DNA from: JABMQB01 sp963678235
GTDB lineage: Bacteria; Bacteroidota; Bacteroidia; Bacteroidales; Prolixibacteraceae
DNA: 64,000 nt
Assembly (NCBI GenBank): GCA_963678235.1
Contig: OY782766.1
Coordinates: 3,472,001 to 3,536,000 of the forward strand
Direction of reading: 5' to 3'
Part shown: in pieces, positions 43,781-53,419 of the stretch
Numbering within the stretch: the stretch's first letter is position 1
How the letters are laid out: every line of letters begins with the position of its first letter
The notes under the pieces: generated by a model
Databases searched by the model: none
Told to the model about the DNA's origin: nothing
Seen by the model: the letters and a program-made list of their open reading frames with translations, nothing else
Translations under genes and position numbers: made by a program

Positions 43781-44251
43781 TTAATTCCAGTGATTATCAT
43801 CAGTCATCCAGCTTTCTAATTCCAAGTGTTCTTCCTCGGTATCGTCGCCGCAAAAATAAGCTTCATTGAACATCCAGTTCTCCAATTCGGTTGGCATTTC
43901 GGTACTAATTATTTCCTGGCTGTTGAAATTTTTGAAATAAGATTTGTCCAGCATCCAATTTTCCAAATCAAGTGCCGGCTCGTTTATTATTTCTGAATAA
44001 TAAAAAGCAGAAACCTCAGAATTGGCTTCTTCTGAAGTTTCCACTACATCATTTACAACAGCTTCGGATGAATGGTCGACCAAAACCATTGCTATATCAC
44101 TAATACCATTGTTTGTTAATAATTGTTTCCAAAAATCTTGTGCGGTAACCGTAAAGCTTATTAATACAAGACTTATAATTACTGCTGCGGTGCGTAATGC
44201 TGCTTTCTGAACAGTTGATCCGCTAATTGATTTGTTTAAATTTGTTTTCAT
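43781..44251 (-). CDS. secreted protein with three LExWM repeats
   Basis: 156 aa, function not recognised. An N-terminal hydrophobic segment (AVIISLVLISFTVTAQ) looks like a signal peptide or anchor. The second half holds three imperfect copies of a short motif: LDLENWMLDKSYF, PTELENWMFNEAYF and LELESWMTDDNHW, the last at the C-terminus. Spacing is about 28 residues. The conserved core is L-E-x-W-M-x-(D/N)-x-x-(Y/H)-(F/W). Located upstream of, and on the same strand as, the padR operon, with about 80 bases between. Confidence 0.75.
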   Translation of the reverse strand: MKTNLNKSISGSTVQKAALRTAAVIISLVLISFTVTAQDFWKQLLTNNGISDIAMVLVDHSSEAVVNDVVETSEEANSEVSAFYYSEIINEPALDLENWMLDKSYFKNFNSQEIISTEMPTELENWMFNEAYFCGDDTEEEHLELESWMTDDNHWN

Positions 44252-44953
44252 GGCTTTGTAATTATTGTTTTCTGTTTCTTTTCGTACTCTAATGACTTCT
44301 TAAATTCTTACTTGTTACACTTATATAGAACTTTCTTAAATAAATTACCTTTTTTTGCACTGTTGTTTGCATTACAAACATACAAACATTTCATAGTACT
44401 TTGCAACACATAGTACTGTATTTTTACAAATTATTTTATACACATATACGTATATCACTGATTTAGTGTGTTTTAAACAATTCATATTTTTTGAATAAAA
44501 TTTGTGGTTTGAAAGTAAAAATTAATTCTATTTAACAATAAGTTAAATTCTAGTTCAGAATAATGCTTTAAAAAAATCTGAAATGAGGTGAAATATTTTT
44601 AATAATGTGGGTCATTTTTAAAGAAAACAAAACAACAATTTACATCCCTTAACAAAAATTTAGTATTTTTTTAATTGGAAAATAACCCAGTGCATTCCAG
44701 GAAAAATTTACTTTACCCTGTCAAAATAATTACATTTAATTATAGGGATATATAAAAATGGACGAAATTGCCCAGATGTTCGAATACGAAAAAAAATTGA
44801 TATTCAAACAATTGTCTGCATTGTTAACAAAGTTGTTAATTTTTGTTAATAAGATTTTATATTAATGGGTTTTATATCACATATAAAAAGAAATAAATAC
44901 CCTAATTTCATTACTGGAAAAAGGCATTATTTTTTATCTAAACATTTTATTTT
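44252..44953. other. long AT-rich intergenic region with TTGTTAA repeats
   Basis: About 700 bases between divergent genes. I see no RNA gene. TTGTTAA occurs three times at 44821, 44833 and 44843, 12 and 10 bases apart, about 105-130 bases before the TonB receptor start. A 35-codon frame at 44758-44865 overlaps these repeats and is probably not a gene. Confidence 0.5.
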
Positions 44954-47497
44954 ATGAAAAACTTTATTTTCACTGCCATTATGGTAGCTGGATTTGGATT
45001 CTTATCCCTAACAGGTTTCTCACAGGGAACAATTAAGGGGAAAATTGTAGAGTCCGGATCGAATGAATCCTTAATCGGAGCGACAGTTGTTGTAGAAGGG
45101 ACCACCATCGGAACAGTTTCTGATTTTAATGGTGACTTTTCATTATCCGTCACTCCGGGAGATCAAAAAATTTCTGTTTCCTATATTGGTTACATTACTC
45201 AAGAATTGAGTGTTAAAGTATCTGAAGGTAAAACAACAGATGTTGGTACCATTGAACTTAAAGCAGATGCTGTTGGTATTAACGAAGTAATGGTTTTAGC
45301 ATCTATCGCTATTAGTAGAAAAACACCAGTTGCTATTTCTTCGGTACCGGCACAATTAATTGAAAACAAACTGGGGTCTCAGGAATTTCCTGAAATATTA
45401 AGGTCTACTCCTGGTGTTTATGCCACAAAATCAGGTGGAGGTTTCGGAGATGGTAGGTTAAACCTTCGTGGTTTTAACTCTGAAAACGTAGCTGTTATGA
45501 TTAATGGAGTTCCTGTGAACGACATGGAAAATGGCCGGGTATATTGGAGTAACTGGGCAGGCCTTTCAGATGTTACCCGAACAATGCAAGTTCAACGCGG
45601 ACTTGGAGCGTCAAAAGTAGCTGTTCCTTCCATTGGTGGCACAACAAACATTGTTACCAAAACAACCGATGTTGAACAAGGTGGAAACGTTATGACAACA
45701 ATGGGCAACGATGGATACTTAAAATACGGCGGGACAATTTCAACAGGTCTTTTAGAAAACGGATTCGCTGCAACAGTTTCCCTTTCACAAACTACCGGGA
45801 ATGGTTATGTTGACGGAACAGAATATAAAGGATATAGTTATTTCTTTAATCTTTCTAAAAACATCAATGACAAACATAAAATTTCCATCACCTCATTTGG
45901 TGCTCCGCAAAGGCATGGTCAAAGACAAAACAGAAGCCTAATTTCAACTTATCGAAATGCGGAAAGTAAGTTTAAGTTCAATCCTGACTGGGGTATTATG
46001 AATGGTAAAGTAACCCATGTGGAGGATAACTTCTACCACAAATCACAAACTTCGTTGAACCACTATTGGACAATAAGTGACAAATCAAGCCTTTCAACTG
46101 CAATCTATGCTTCCTGGGGTACAGGTGGTGGAGGTGGTACAGGTGGTGACGGCAGCCTGTTTAATGTCAGGCTGGGCGGATTTGACCAACCTATGGACCT
46201 CGACAACATTGTTGAAATCAACAGGGCAAATGGTGCTGCTGGTGCAACTTCATGGCTAAGGGCTTCACATAACGACCATAGCTGGTATGGTGGGCTATCT
46301 TCTTTTAATTCACAACTTAACGACAATTTAAACCTTGTGGTTGGATTAGATATCCGGTCTTATGTTGGACACCACTTTTATGAAGTTACCGATCTTATGG
46401 GTGCAGAATACATTCTTGATGATAGCGATGTAAATAATCCCAATGCAACCCTGAAAGTAGGTGATAAATATAATTACTACAACGACGGAAACGTTGGCTG
46501 GCAAGGTTTATTTGGGCAGTTAGAATACGATAAAAACGAGTTATCTGCATTCATATCAGGTTCTTTATCAAATACATCTTACCAAAGGGTCGATTATTTC
46601 CAATACCTCGATTCGGATCCAATGCAAGAAACCGATAAATATAATTTTATGGGATTTGGTATTAAAGGAGGAGCAAATTATAATATCAATGCTGTTCATA
46701 ATGTGTTTGCAAACATTGGGTATTTTGAAAAAGCTGCAGGTTTCGATGCTGTTTTCCAAGGTTATGATAACGAGCATATAAATGAAGATGCTGTAAACCA
46801 AAAAATATTTAGTGTTGAATTAGGATATGGATATACTTCACAAAAACTTACTGCAAACTTGAACCTATATAGGACTGAGTGGAATGACCGTACATATTCA
46901 GATTATTTTAATGTAGATGATGTTACCTACTTCGCTAACTTATTAGGCGTAAATGCTCTTCACCAAGGTATTGAAATTGATTTCACATATAAGGCTTCCG
47001 ACAATTTAGATATAACCGGTATGCTTTCATTGGGTGATTGGAGATGGGTTAATAACATCGAAAACATTCAGATTTATGACGAAGATCAAAATCCGGTTGG
47101 AGATCCATACAGTTTATACATTAAAGATATTAAAGTATCAGATGCTGCTCAAACCACAGCTGCTTTAGGTCTTGACTATGAGCTAATACCTGAAACCCAC
47201 CTTACTCTAGATTATTATTATTTCGCTAATTTATATGCCGATTATAACCCGCTTGGTAGAACAACCGAAGGACCACAACCGTGGAAAGTTCCGGCTTATG
47301 GTTTATTTGATGCAGGTATAAGGCATGGTTTTAATATCGGGGATTTTGAGGCAACACTTTTCGCCAGGGTAAACAATATATTTGATACTGAATATGTTGC
47401 AGATGCATTAAATGGAACTGACAATAACGCGGCAACAGCATTGGTTTGGTATGGGTTTGGAAGAACTTTCAACCTTAGCCTTAAAATTAATTTTTAA
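44954..47497 (+). CDS. TonB-dependent receptor with carboxypeptidase-like domain
   Basis: 847 aa outer membrane transporter. Signal peptide (NFIFTAIMVAGFGFLSLTGF), then a carboxypeptidase-regulatory-like domain at about 26-110 (GTIKGKIVESGSNESLIGAT, SVSYIGYITQEL), the plug (PEILRSTPGVYATKSGGGFG, LNLRGFNSENVAVMINGVPV) and a barrel of about 600 residues ending in aromatic FGRTFNLSLKINF. The absence of a SusD-type partner and the following lipoprotein and endonuclease genes suggest import of something other than a glycan, possibly DNA breakdown products. The next gene is 18 bases downstream. Confidence 0.93.
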   Translation: MKNFIFTAIMVAGFGFLSLTGFSQGTIKGKIVESGSNESLIGATVVVEGTTIGTVSDFNGDFSLSVTPGDQKISVSYIGYITQELSVKVSEGKTTDVGTIELKADAVGINEVMVLASIAISRKTPVAISSVPAQLIENKLGSQEFPEILRSTPGVYATKSGGGFGDGRLNLRGFNSENVAVMINGVPVNDMENGRVYWSNWAGLSDVTRTMQVQRGLGASKVAVPSIGGTTNIVTKTTDVEQGGNVMTTMGNDGYLKYGGTISTGLLENGFAATVSLSQTTGNGYVDGTEYKGYSYFFNLSKNINDKHKISITSFGAPQRHGQRQNRSLISTYRNAESKFKFNPDWGIMNGKVTHVEDNFYHKSQTSLNHYWTISDKSSLSTAIYASWGTGGGGGTGGDGSLFNVRLGGFDQPMDLDNIVEINRANGAAGATSWLRASHNDHSWYGGLSSFNSQLNDNLNLVVGLDIRSYVGHHFYEVTDLMGAEYILDDSDVNNPNATLKVGDKYNYYNDGNVGWQGLFGQLEYDKNELSAFISGSLSNTSYQRVDYFQYLDSDPMQETDKYNFMGFGIKGGANYNINAVHNVFANIGYFEKAAGFDAVFQGYDNEHINEDAVNQKIFSVELGYGYTSQKLTANLNLYRTEWNDRTYSDYFNVDDVTYFANLLGVNALHQGIEIDFTYKASDNLDITGMLSLGDWRWVNNIENIQIYDEDQNPVGDPYSLYIKDIKVSDAAQTTAALGLDYELIPETHLTLDYYYFANLYADYNPLGRTTEGPQPWKVPAYGLFDAGIRHGFNIGDFEATLFARVNNIFDTEYVADALNGTDNNAATALVWYGFGRTFNLSLKINF

Positions 47498-47515
47498 TCC
47501 ATATATACGAACAAG

Positions 47516-49348
47516 ATGAAAAAGATTATATATTTATTTGCAGTTATAGGCTTGATGATAGCTTCGGGCTGTGATCCCATGCATGACATCAACAAAGATT
47601 TGGATGCCATTGTCGATCCTATTGTTGGTGACGATTCTTATACCCTTACCGATGAAGATTATGATGATTTAGAATTATCATACGGAAGCTTTAGCAATTT
47701 AGATGATGCAAAAGCAATGCTCCCTCCATTTTTAGCAGAAAAATATCCAGTTTGGGGTAAAGGTTCTTCTGTATTGGTTGGGTACAAACTTTATGTAGGA
47801 AGTGCTCCTGGCGTGGGTGATTATACTTATGCGGATGTGTATAATTTAACCATGGATGATTACGCATTAAGCGGTAGTAACGTTCTTGGTTACTATCCTG
47901 ATGTAAATCCTAAGGATTATATAGCAGATGCATTGGCAGCATCCATATCATCTCCATCTGATGATGACATTAAATTGGTAAAATTTATCCAATATACAGA
48001 AGTACCTGTTGTTATTAGCTCAAAAATCCATTTGGAAGAGAATTTTGACTTCGGATCAACCGCTGGCGATATTACAACCGTTACAACTGATTGGACCAAT
48101 CACTCTGGTTCTGCTCCTGTGGGTTATGTTACAGAGAATTTGTCTATGACAGGTTATCCTACTTCTGGAGTTGGCGGTGCTGTCACAATATCCGGGTCTG
48201 GTTCTGAGGACGTTAACCGCACTTTCACTCCTGTTACTTCCGGCAAAGTGTATGGAAGCGCTTTGGTAAATTTAAGTGCCGTTGGCGATGGAACTTACTT
48301 TTTCCATTTTATGAATGAAGAATTTGGTTACACAGCCAGAGTGGGTGCAAAAGATAATGGCTCTGGAAAAATTTTATTCGGCATTGGGGCAAGTTCAAGT
48401 ACGTTGACTTACGGTACTACAGCATACGATTTGAACACAACGTATTTACTTGTATCATCATACGATATAGGCAGTGGAAAATCTGATTTGTATGTATTGA
48501 CATCTGCTGTTGCTTCAGAACCTGGTACGCCTGAAGCAACAAATGAAGGAAATTCAGGTCTAAACGTACAAAAGGTTGGCATTCGCCAAGGTGGCGGCGG
48601 TCCTACAGGAACAATTGATGGAATTCGCGTGGCCAGTTCCTGGACATCAATCATGAGTAATGAAATAATTGAAGATGTTGTTACAGGTGATAAAGTTTAC
48701 GACAAAGCTTTCTATACCTTCTCAGGTGGCGAATGGGAAGAAGCAACAGATGGCGTATACTTATTAACTGTTGAAGACTTTGACTCAATGGGAGAAGAAT
48801 ATAACCAACCAGGATATTACAATAATTTTGGAAGTACCTTATCACCCGATGACTATTTGCCAACTTTCCTGAATTTAAAATACCCTTATGCGTTGGAAGA
48901 AGAAGAATTACTGGTTATTTATGACTATTATTCCAGCTCTTCAGGTGCACAGTTGAGAGGTAATTTATATACGGTAACCGATGGCTCATGGAAAGGTTAT
49001 GAATCTACAATTAATACAACCTTACAATTCTCACACGATGGCAGTACATGGGTTCCTGATAATACAATTAAATACACCTTTGTAGCAGCTGACTACGATT
49101 ATATCGTTGAATCACTTGGATCAAAATATCCATCTGAAACGGCGAATATGGCCAGCTATGGAAACTTTAACGGATATTCTTGGGATACCGACATGATTTT
49201 AGAGGCAATCAATAATGTATTGTTAAAAAACAACCCATCAGCTGCTGAAGGACAAAAATATGCTGTTACTTATTCTATCTATGATGGATCAACACACGAT
49301 GCTACCGTTTATGTTATTTTAGAAGGCGGAGCATACGTTTATCAATAA
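47516..49348 (+). CDS. repeat lipoprotein partner of the TonB receptor
   Basis: 610 aa. Lipoprotein signal with lipobox IASGC (Cys19). A domain of about 80-90 residues occurs three times: from about 42 (YTLTDEDYDDLELSYGSF), about 415 (YLLTVEDFDSMGEEY) and about 520 (YTFVAADYDYIVESLGSKYP). Between copies one and two an unrelated beta-rich block of about 220 residues is inserted (FTPVTSGKVYGSALVNLS, VGIRQGGGGPTGTIDGIRVA), resembling a jelly-roll binding domain. The position directly after the receptor suggests a surface-exposed binding lipoprotein taking the place of SusD. Function inferred from context only. Confidence 0.75.
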   Translation: MKKIIYLFAVIGLMIASGCDPMHDINKDLDAIVDPIVGDDSYTLTDEDYDDLELSYGSFSNLDDAKAMLPPFLAEKYPVWGKGSSVLVGYKLYVGSAPGVGDYTYADVYNLTMDDYALSGSNVLGYYPDVNPKDYIADALAASISSPSDDDIKLVKFIQYTEVPVVISSKIHLEENFDFGSTAGDITTVTTDWTNHSGSAPVGYVTENLSMTGYPTSGVGGAVTISGSGSEDVNRTFTPVTSGKVYGSALVNLSAVGDGTYFFHFMNEEFGYTARVGAKDNGSGKILFGIGASSSTLTYGTTAYDLNTTYLLVSSYDIGSGKSDLYVLTSAVASEPGTPEATNEGNSGLNVQKVGIRQGGGGPTGTIDGIRVASSWTSIMSNEIIEDVVTGDKVYDKAFYTFSGGEWEEATDGVYLLTVEDFDSMGEEYNQPGYYNNFGSTLSPDDYLPTFLNLKYPYALEEEELLVIYDYYSSSSGAQLRGNLYTVTDGSWKGYESTINTTLQFSHDGSTWVPDNTIKYTFVAADYDYIVESLGSKYPSETANMASYGNFNGYSWDTDMILEAINNVLLKNNPSAAEGQKYAVTYSIYDGSTHDATVYVILEGGAYVYQ

Positions 49349-49366
49349 AATAAATTGTTTATTTTT

Positions 49367-49402
49367 AATAAGAGGTTGCCTATTCCGGGCAGCCTCTTAT
49401 TT
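49367..49402 (+). terminator. intrinsic terminator after the receptor-lipoprotein pair
   Basis: AATAAGAGGTTGCC / GGCAGCCTCTTATT with a 7-base loop, 14 pairs including one G-T. The T-run is weak. It lies between the lipoprotein and nuclease genes. Confidence 0.8.
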
Positions 49403-49440
49403 CATTTAGCTTATACGCTTTTTTTACTGGATAAAAACAC

Positions 49441-51345
49441 ATGATGATGATTAAAAAAAGAATTAAACTCTTATTAATACTCTCCTTCTTATCAACCTTT
49501 GCAAATGCCCAACCACTAGGCTATTATAATGGAATAGACGGGAAAAGCGGGGATGAACTAAAAGAAGCCTTACATGAACTTATCAACGGCCATGTGGACT
49601 TTTCTTACTATTATTCAAAATTCATCATCAATTATTCAGATTCGGATCCTGAAAACCCGGACAATGTAATTTTATTCTATAAGCAGGAATCAAGAAGTGC
49701 TGAACTTTATGGAACCGGAGGCGATTACATTAACCGCGAGCATGTTTGGGCTAAATCACATGGTGCTTTTGCAGATAAACGCCCGATGGATGGAGATGCA
49801 TTCAACCTTCGCCCTGCCGATGCTTCGGTAAATACAAGCAGGAGCAATAAAGATTTTGACAATGTCCAGCCCGGGGGAACACAACACCCTGATGCCACTG
49901 AATGTTGGTACAACAGTTCATCCTGGGAACCAGGCCCGGCGACCAAAGGCCAGGTTGCCCGTATACTGTTCTATATGGCTACAAGATATGAAGGAACAAA
50001 TGGGGAATTAGACCTTGAAGTAGTTGACAAAGTATACACTTCTCCAGCTCCTAAACACGGCAAATTATCAACCTTGTTGGAATGGAACAATCAATATCCT
50101 CCTTCCGATTTCGAGCGAAGAAGAAATGAACGCATTTTTAATATGCAGCAAAATAGAAATCCATTTGTAGATCATCCTGAATTTATCAATTATATATGGG
50201 GAAATGAAACCCCCAATGGAATTGTTATTGAAAACCTGAATATTAATCCTGAAATCCCCAACCCAGGAGATGATATTTCAATAAGCTTTAATTTAGCCGC
50301 TAATTCTGAAATCCCCGAAACAGTGACGATATATTGGGGAACTACATACGATTCTGAGGATAACCAACAAACTATGGCTCTAAATCAAAATACATATTCT
50401 GCCAATATAAACCTTGATTTTCAGGCAGAGGAACGTGTTTATTTCAAAATTAAAAGCGTTAAAGGGGGTAATATCAAATACACCCGAGGAAATATACTTC
50501 TTCCGAAGGCAAAAGAAAGCTTGACATTCACACCAATATCTGACGTACAAGGCGATGGCTCCCAATCACCATTAAAAGGTAATATTGTAACCATCTCGGG
50601 CAGGGTATGCGCAAATTTCGATGGAACTGTTTATATTCAAAATGGAGATCAACCAAGAAATGGGGTTTGTGTTTATGGTGCAAACCAAACAGGAAATATT
50701 GGCGACAGCCTGGTAATTACAGGCGAAGTTACCGAATACTCCAACTTAACAGAACTAACCGATGTAAGCTATGTCTATAATTTTAAAGACAACCAACCCA
50801 TTACCCCAATTGAAGTTTCCATTACCGATATTAATGAAGAGTATGAAGGAATGCTCGTGAAGGTTAAAAACGTTGAATTTCATAAAGCAGGAAATACTAT
50901 TTCAGGCGGTAATGCTTCCTATACTTTTTCAAACCAGGATGGAAGCTCTGATATATTTGCCAAACAAGATTCGCGCATTTCGGGCAAAACATTACCTTCC
51001 GGGGTCGTTGATTTGGTAGGAGTTGTCAGTCAATATAGCAGCACATATCAGCTATTGCCAAGAGATATGAATGATTTTATGAGTACTACAAATACCGATG
51101 ATAATTATCGGCTTCATAAAAGCATAGGTATTTATCCTAATCCAACATCAAACGGTTTTAAAATCAAAACAACGGACATAATTGAAGAAATAAAAATAGT
51201 GGATATGACAGGCAGGGTTTATTTCACCAAATCGGGCAATTTTAATCATGTATCGGTTGAAAACCTTGATCCCGGCATATATATTCTACAAGTTTCACTC
51301 GAAGAAAAAGGTATTCATTACGCTAAATTCTTAAAAGAAGAATAA
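49441..51345 (+). CDS. secreted endonuclease I with OB-fold and T9SS sorting domain
   Basis: 634 aa with a signal peptide. The endonuclease I domain (beta-beta-alpha-metal) covers about 20-265: YINREHVWAKSHGAF with the catalytic His, GDAFNLRPADASVN and NERIFNMQQNRNPFVDHPE. A beta-sandwich follows at about 270-350, then an OB-fold-like region at about 365-545 (ISGRVCANFDGTVYIQ, YEGMLVKVKNVEF, VDLVGVVSQYSSTYQLLPR). The C-terminal 75 residues are a T9SS type A signal (SIGIYPNPTSNGFKI). It should cut extracellular DNA at the surface. The upstream receptor and lipoprotein are likely partners. Confidence 0.92.
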   Translation: MMMIKKRIKLLLILSFLSTFANAQPLGYYNGIDGKSGDELKEALHELINGHVDFSYYYSKFIINYSDSDPENPDNVILFYKQESRSAELYGTGGDYINREHVWAKSHGAFADKRPMDGDAFNLRPADASVNTSRSNKDFDNVQPGGTQHPDATECWYNSSSWEPGPATKGQVARILFYMATRYEGTNGELDLEVVDKVYTSPAPKHGKLSTLLEWNNQYPPSDFERRRNERIFNMQQNRNPFVDHPEFINYIWGNETPNGIVIENLNINPEIPNPGDDISISFNLAANSEIPETVTIYWGTTYDSEDNQQTMALNQNTYSANINLDFQAEERVYFKIKSVKGGNIKYTRGNILLPKAKESLTFTPISDVQGDGSQSPLKGNIVTISGRVCANFDGTVYIQNGDQPRNGVCVYGANQTGNIGDSLVITGEVTEYSNLTELTDVSYVYNFKDNQPITPIEVSITDINEEYEGMLVKVKNVEFHKAGNTISGGNASYTFSNQDGSSDIFAKQDSRISGKTLPSGVVDLVGVVSQYSSTYQLLPRDMNDFMSTTNTDDNYRLHKSIGIYPNPTSNGFKIKTTDIIEEIKIVDMTGRVYFTKSGNFNHVSVENLDPGIYILQVSLEEKGIHYAKFLKEE

Positions 51346-51418
51346 GGGAACAGACCGAATTTCCCCTACTCTTTTTCAAACATTTACCCCGTATCGCTGT
51401 TTTTAGAGCAAGAATTTG

Positions 51419-51426
51419 TATTTTTG
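51419..51426 (+). promoter_or_regulatory. -7 promoter box TATTTTTG of nadA
   Basis: Exact TAnnTTTG, 37 bases before the ATG at 51463; it excludes the in-frame start at 51424, which would lie inside the promoter. Confidence 0.55.
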
Positions 51427-51462
51427 CAGCCCTATTTTACTGGAAACAATAGTTACTTTAAA

Positions 51463-52455
51463 ATGAAACAAAAGCATACAGCCGAGATGTTGGAATCAAA
51501 AGGGTTTATTGATGAGCCAATTGACCCATCCTTAAAACTTCTGGATGAAATAAAAAGGCTCAAAAAAGAAAAAAATGCCGTAATCCTAAGTCATTTTTAT
51601 GTGGAGAGCGATTTACAGGATATTGCTGATTATGTTGGTGACAGCCTTGGCCTTTCTCAGGAAGCAGAAAAAACGGAAGCTGATATAATTGTTTTTGTTG
51701 GGGTACACTTTATGGCTGAAACAGCTAAAATCATCAATCCATCAAAAAAAGTAATTTTACCTGACCTCAAAGCAGGTTGTTCGTTGGCAGATTCAGCCCC
51801 TTATGAAAAATTTGCTGAGTTTAAGGCTAAATATCCTGATCATAAAGTTGTATCCTATATAAACTGTACGGCAGATTTAAAAACACTTACCGATGTTGTT
51901 TGCACCTCGGCAAATGCGTTAAAAATAGTGGAAAGTTTCCCAAAAGACCAAAAACTTATTTTTGCACCCGATAAAAACCTTGGCAACTATATCAATACCA
52001 AAACCGGAAGGGAAATGGTACTTTGGGATGGTGCATGTATGGTTCATGAGCAATATTCGGTTGAAAAAATTGCTGCATTAATGGATGAACATCCAGATGC
52101 TCAATTAATTGCACATCCTGAATGCGAAACACCTGTTTTATTGTTGGCAAGCCATATTGGATCAACAACTGCACTTTTAAAATATGTTCAAACGGATGCT
52201 TCAAAAAAATATATAGTGGCAACCGAAAGCGGTATTTTCCACCAAATGAAAAAAGTTGCCCCAGATAAAATTTTTATGGAAGCACCTTCTGTTGATTCGA
52301 CTTGTGGTTGCAACGATTGCTCGTATATGAAATTGAACAGCCTGCAAAAATTATATGTTTGTTTGAAACACGAACAACCAGAGGTCACCTTACCGGCAGA
52401 TGTCATTGAAAAAGCAAAAGTTCCTATTCTTCGAATGTTGGAAATTTCGAAATAA
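51463..52455 (+). CDS. nadA: quinolinate synthase
   Basis: 330 aa. [4Fe-4S] enzyme that condenses iminoaspartate and dihydroxyacetone phosphate to quinolinate for NAD synthesis. Three cluster Cys are expected in KAGCSLAD, CTSANALK-type and STCGCNDC regions; all are present, together with AVILSHFYV, ATESGIFHQM and YMKLNSLQKLY. Encoded alone, without nadB or nadC. The start follows from the -7 box upstream. Confidence 0.95.
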   Translation: MKQKHTAEMLESKGFIDEPIDPSLKLLDEIKRLKKEKNAVILSHFYVESDLQDIADYVGDSLGLSQEAEKTEADIIVFVGVHFMAETAKIINPSKKVILPDLKAGCSLADSAPYEKFAEFKAKYPDHKVVSYINCTADLKTLTDVVCTSANALKIVESFPKDQKLIFAPDKNLGNYINTKTGREMVLWDGACMVHEQYSVEKIAALMDEHPDAQLIAHPECETPVLLLASHIGSTTALLKYVQTDASKKYIVATESGIFHQMKKVAPDKIFMEAPSVDSTCGCNDCSYMKLNSLQKLYVCLKHEQPEVTLPADVIEKAKVPILRMLEISK

Positions 52456-52546
52456 TAAGGGATTCGCGTTCTATATTTCAAATACATCATGTAAAATTTT
52501 CGTTCGATTTTTGTATCTTTCTTGCTTTCAAATTCGGAATTTAACT

Positions 52547-53368
52547 ATGATTAGAAGAAACCTGGTTTGTTTATTCCTCCTATTATTTTCAGCCAATTTG
52601 ATTTCCCATGGCCAGATCACCTCTTCAAGCTCAAAAAAATACGATTTGTATTTGCTTATCGGTCAGTCAAATATGGCAGGTCGTGGAGAGATTAGCGAAG
52701 AAGATGAAATTCCGTTAGACAGTGTTTATTTTTTAAATGAACAATTAATCTGGATGAAAGCAGCTGATCCAATTCATTTCGACAAACCCAGTGCAGGCGT
52801 AGGATTGGCAAAAAGTTTCGGGGAAGAAATCCATAAAAATTATCCTGACAAACTTATCGGATTAATCCCATGTGCAGTTGGTGGAACGTCAATATCGAAC
52901 TGGCAACCGGGGGTTATGCACGAACAAACTATTTCATATCCCTGGGACAATATGAAAGAAAGGCTTGCATATGCCCTTCAATACGGTGAATTGAAAGGAA
53001 TATTATGGCATCAAGGCGAGGAAGATTCCTGCCCGGATGAATGTTTTTTATATAAGGAACGGCTTATTGACCTGATTAAGAGATTGAGGGAACTGACCGA
53101 TTATGAAAACGTTCCGTTTGTGGCAGGCGAACTTGGAAAATTCTTTGTGAAAGAAAACAAAAAATATTTCCCCGACATGAAAACCTGTCCGGCCAGTGTA
53201 ATAGTAAAAAGCACCAAAGACGTAATAAAAGATACCCCTTTTTCTGAATTTGTTGTATCGAACGGATTGGAAAGCGATGGCGGAAATTACCATTTTAGTT
53301 CAGAATCGTACAGGGAATTGGGTATCAGATATGCCAATATGATGGTAAGGGCCCAAAATAAGTATTAG
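52547..53368 (+). CDS. secreted sialate O-acetylesterase-type (SASA/CE6) SGNH hydrolase
   Basis: 273 aa from the ATG at 52547, which gives a signal peptide (NLVCLFLLLFSANLISHGQ); the longer frame runs back into nadA and is not used. The catalytic Ser motif YDLYLLIGQSNMAGRG begins about 30 residues in; GTSISNW and WHQGEEDS are typical SGNH blocks, and GGNYHFSSESYRELG carries the catalytic His. Such esterases remove acetyl groups from plant or host glycans. No glycan-utilisation locus is adjacent. Confidence 0.9.
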   Translation: MIRRNLVCLFLLLFSANLISHGQITSSSSKKYDLYLLIGQSNMAGRGEISEEDEIPLDSVYFLNEQLIWMKAADPIHFDKPSAGVGLAKSFGEEIHKNYPDKLIGLIPCAVGGTSISNWQPGVMHEQTISYPWDNMKERLAYALQYGELKGILWHQGEEDSCPDECFLYKERLIDLIKRLRELTDYENVPFVAGELGKFFVKENKKYFPDMKTCPASVIVKSTKDVIKDTPFSEFVVSNGLESDGGNYHFSSESYRELGIRYANMMVRAQNKY

Positions 53369-53419
53369 CTCTTTATCGATCGATATTTTATTTTCATTTA
53401 TTGATATAGTAAGCGCTTC

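Noticed and set aside
44758..44865. 35-codon frame upstream of the TonB receptor
   Set aside because: Half of it consists of the TTGTTAA repeats, there is no ribosome-binding signal and composition is that of the surrounding spacer.
52400..52546. Longer start of the esterase gene overlapping nadA
   Set aside because: The ATG at 52547 directly precedes a good signal peptide; the upstream part is nadA in another frame.
53374..53385. 12-base palindrome TATCGATCGATA between convergent genes
   Set aside because: Short, AT-rich, no T-run and no second copy; probably chance.
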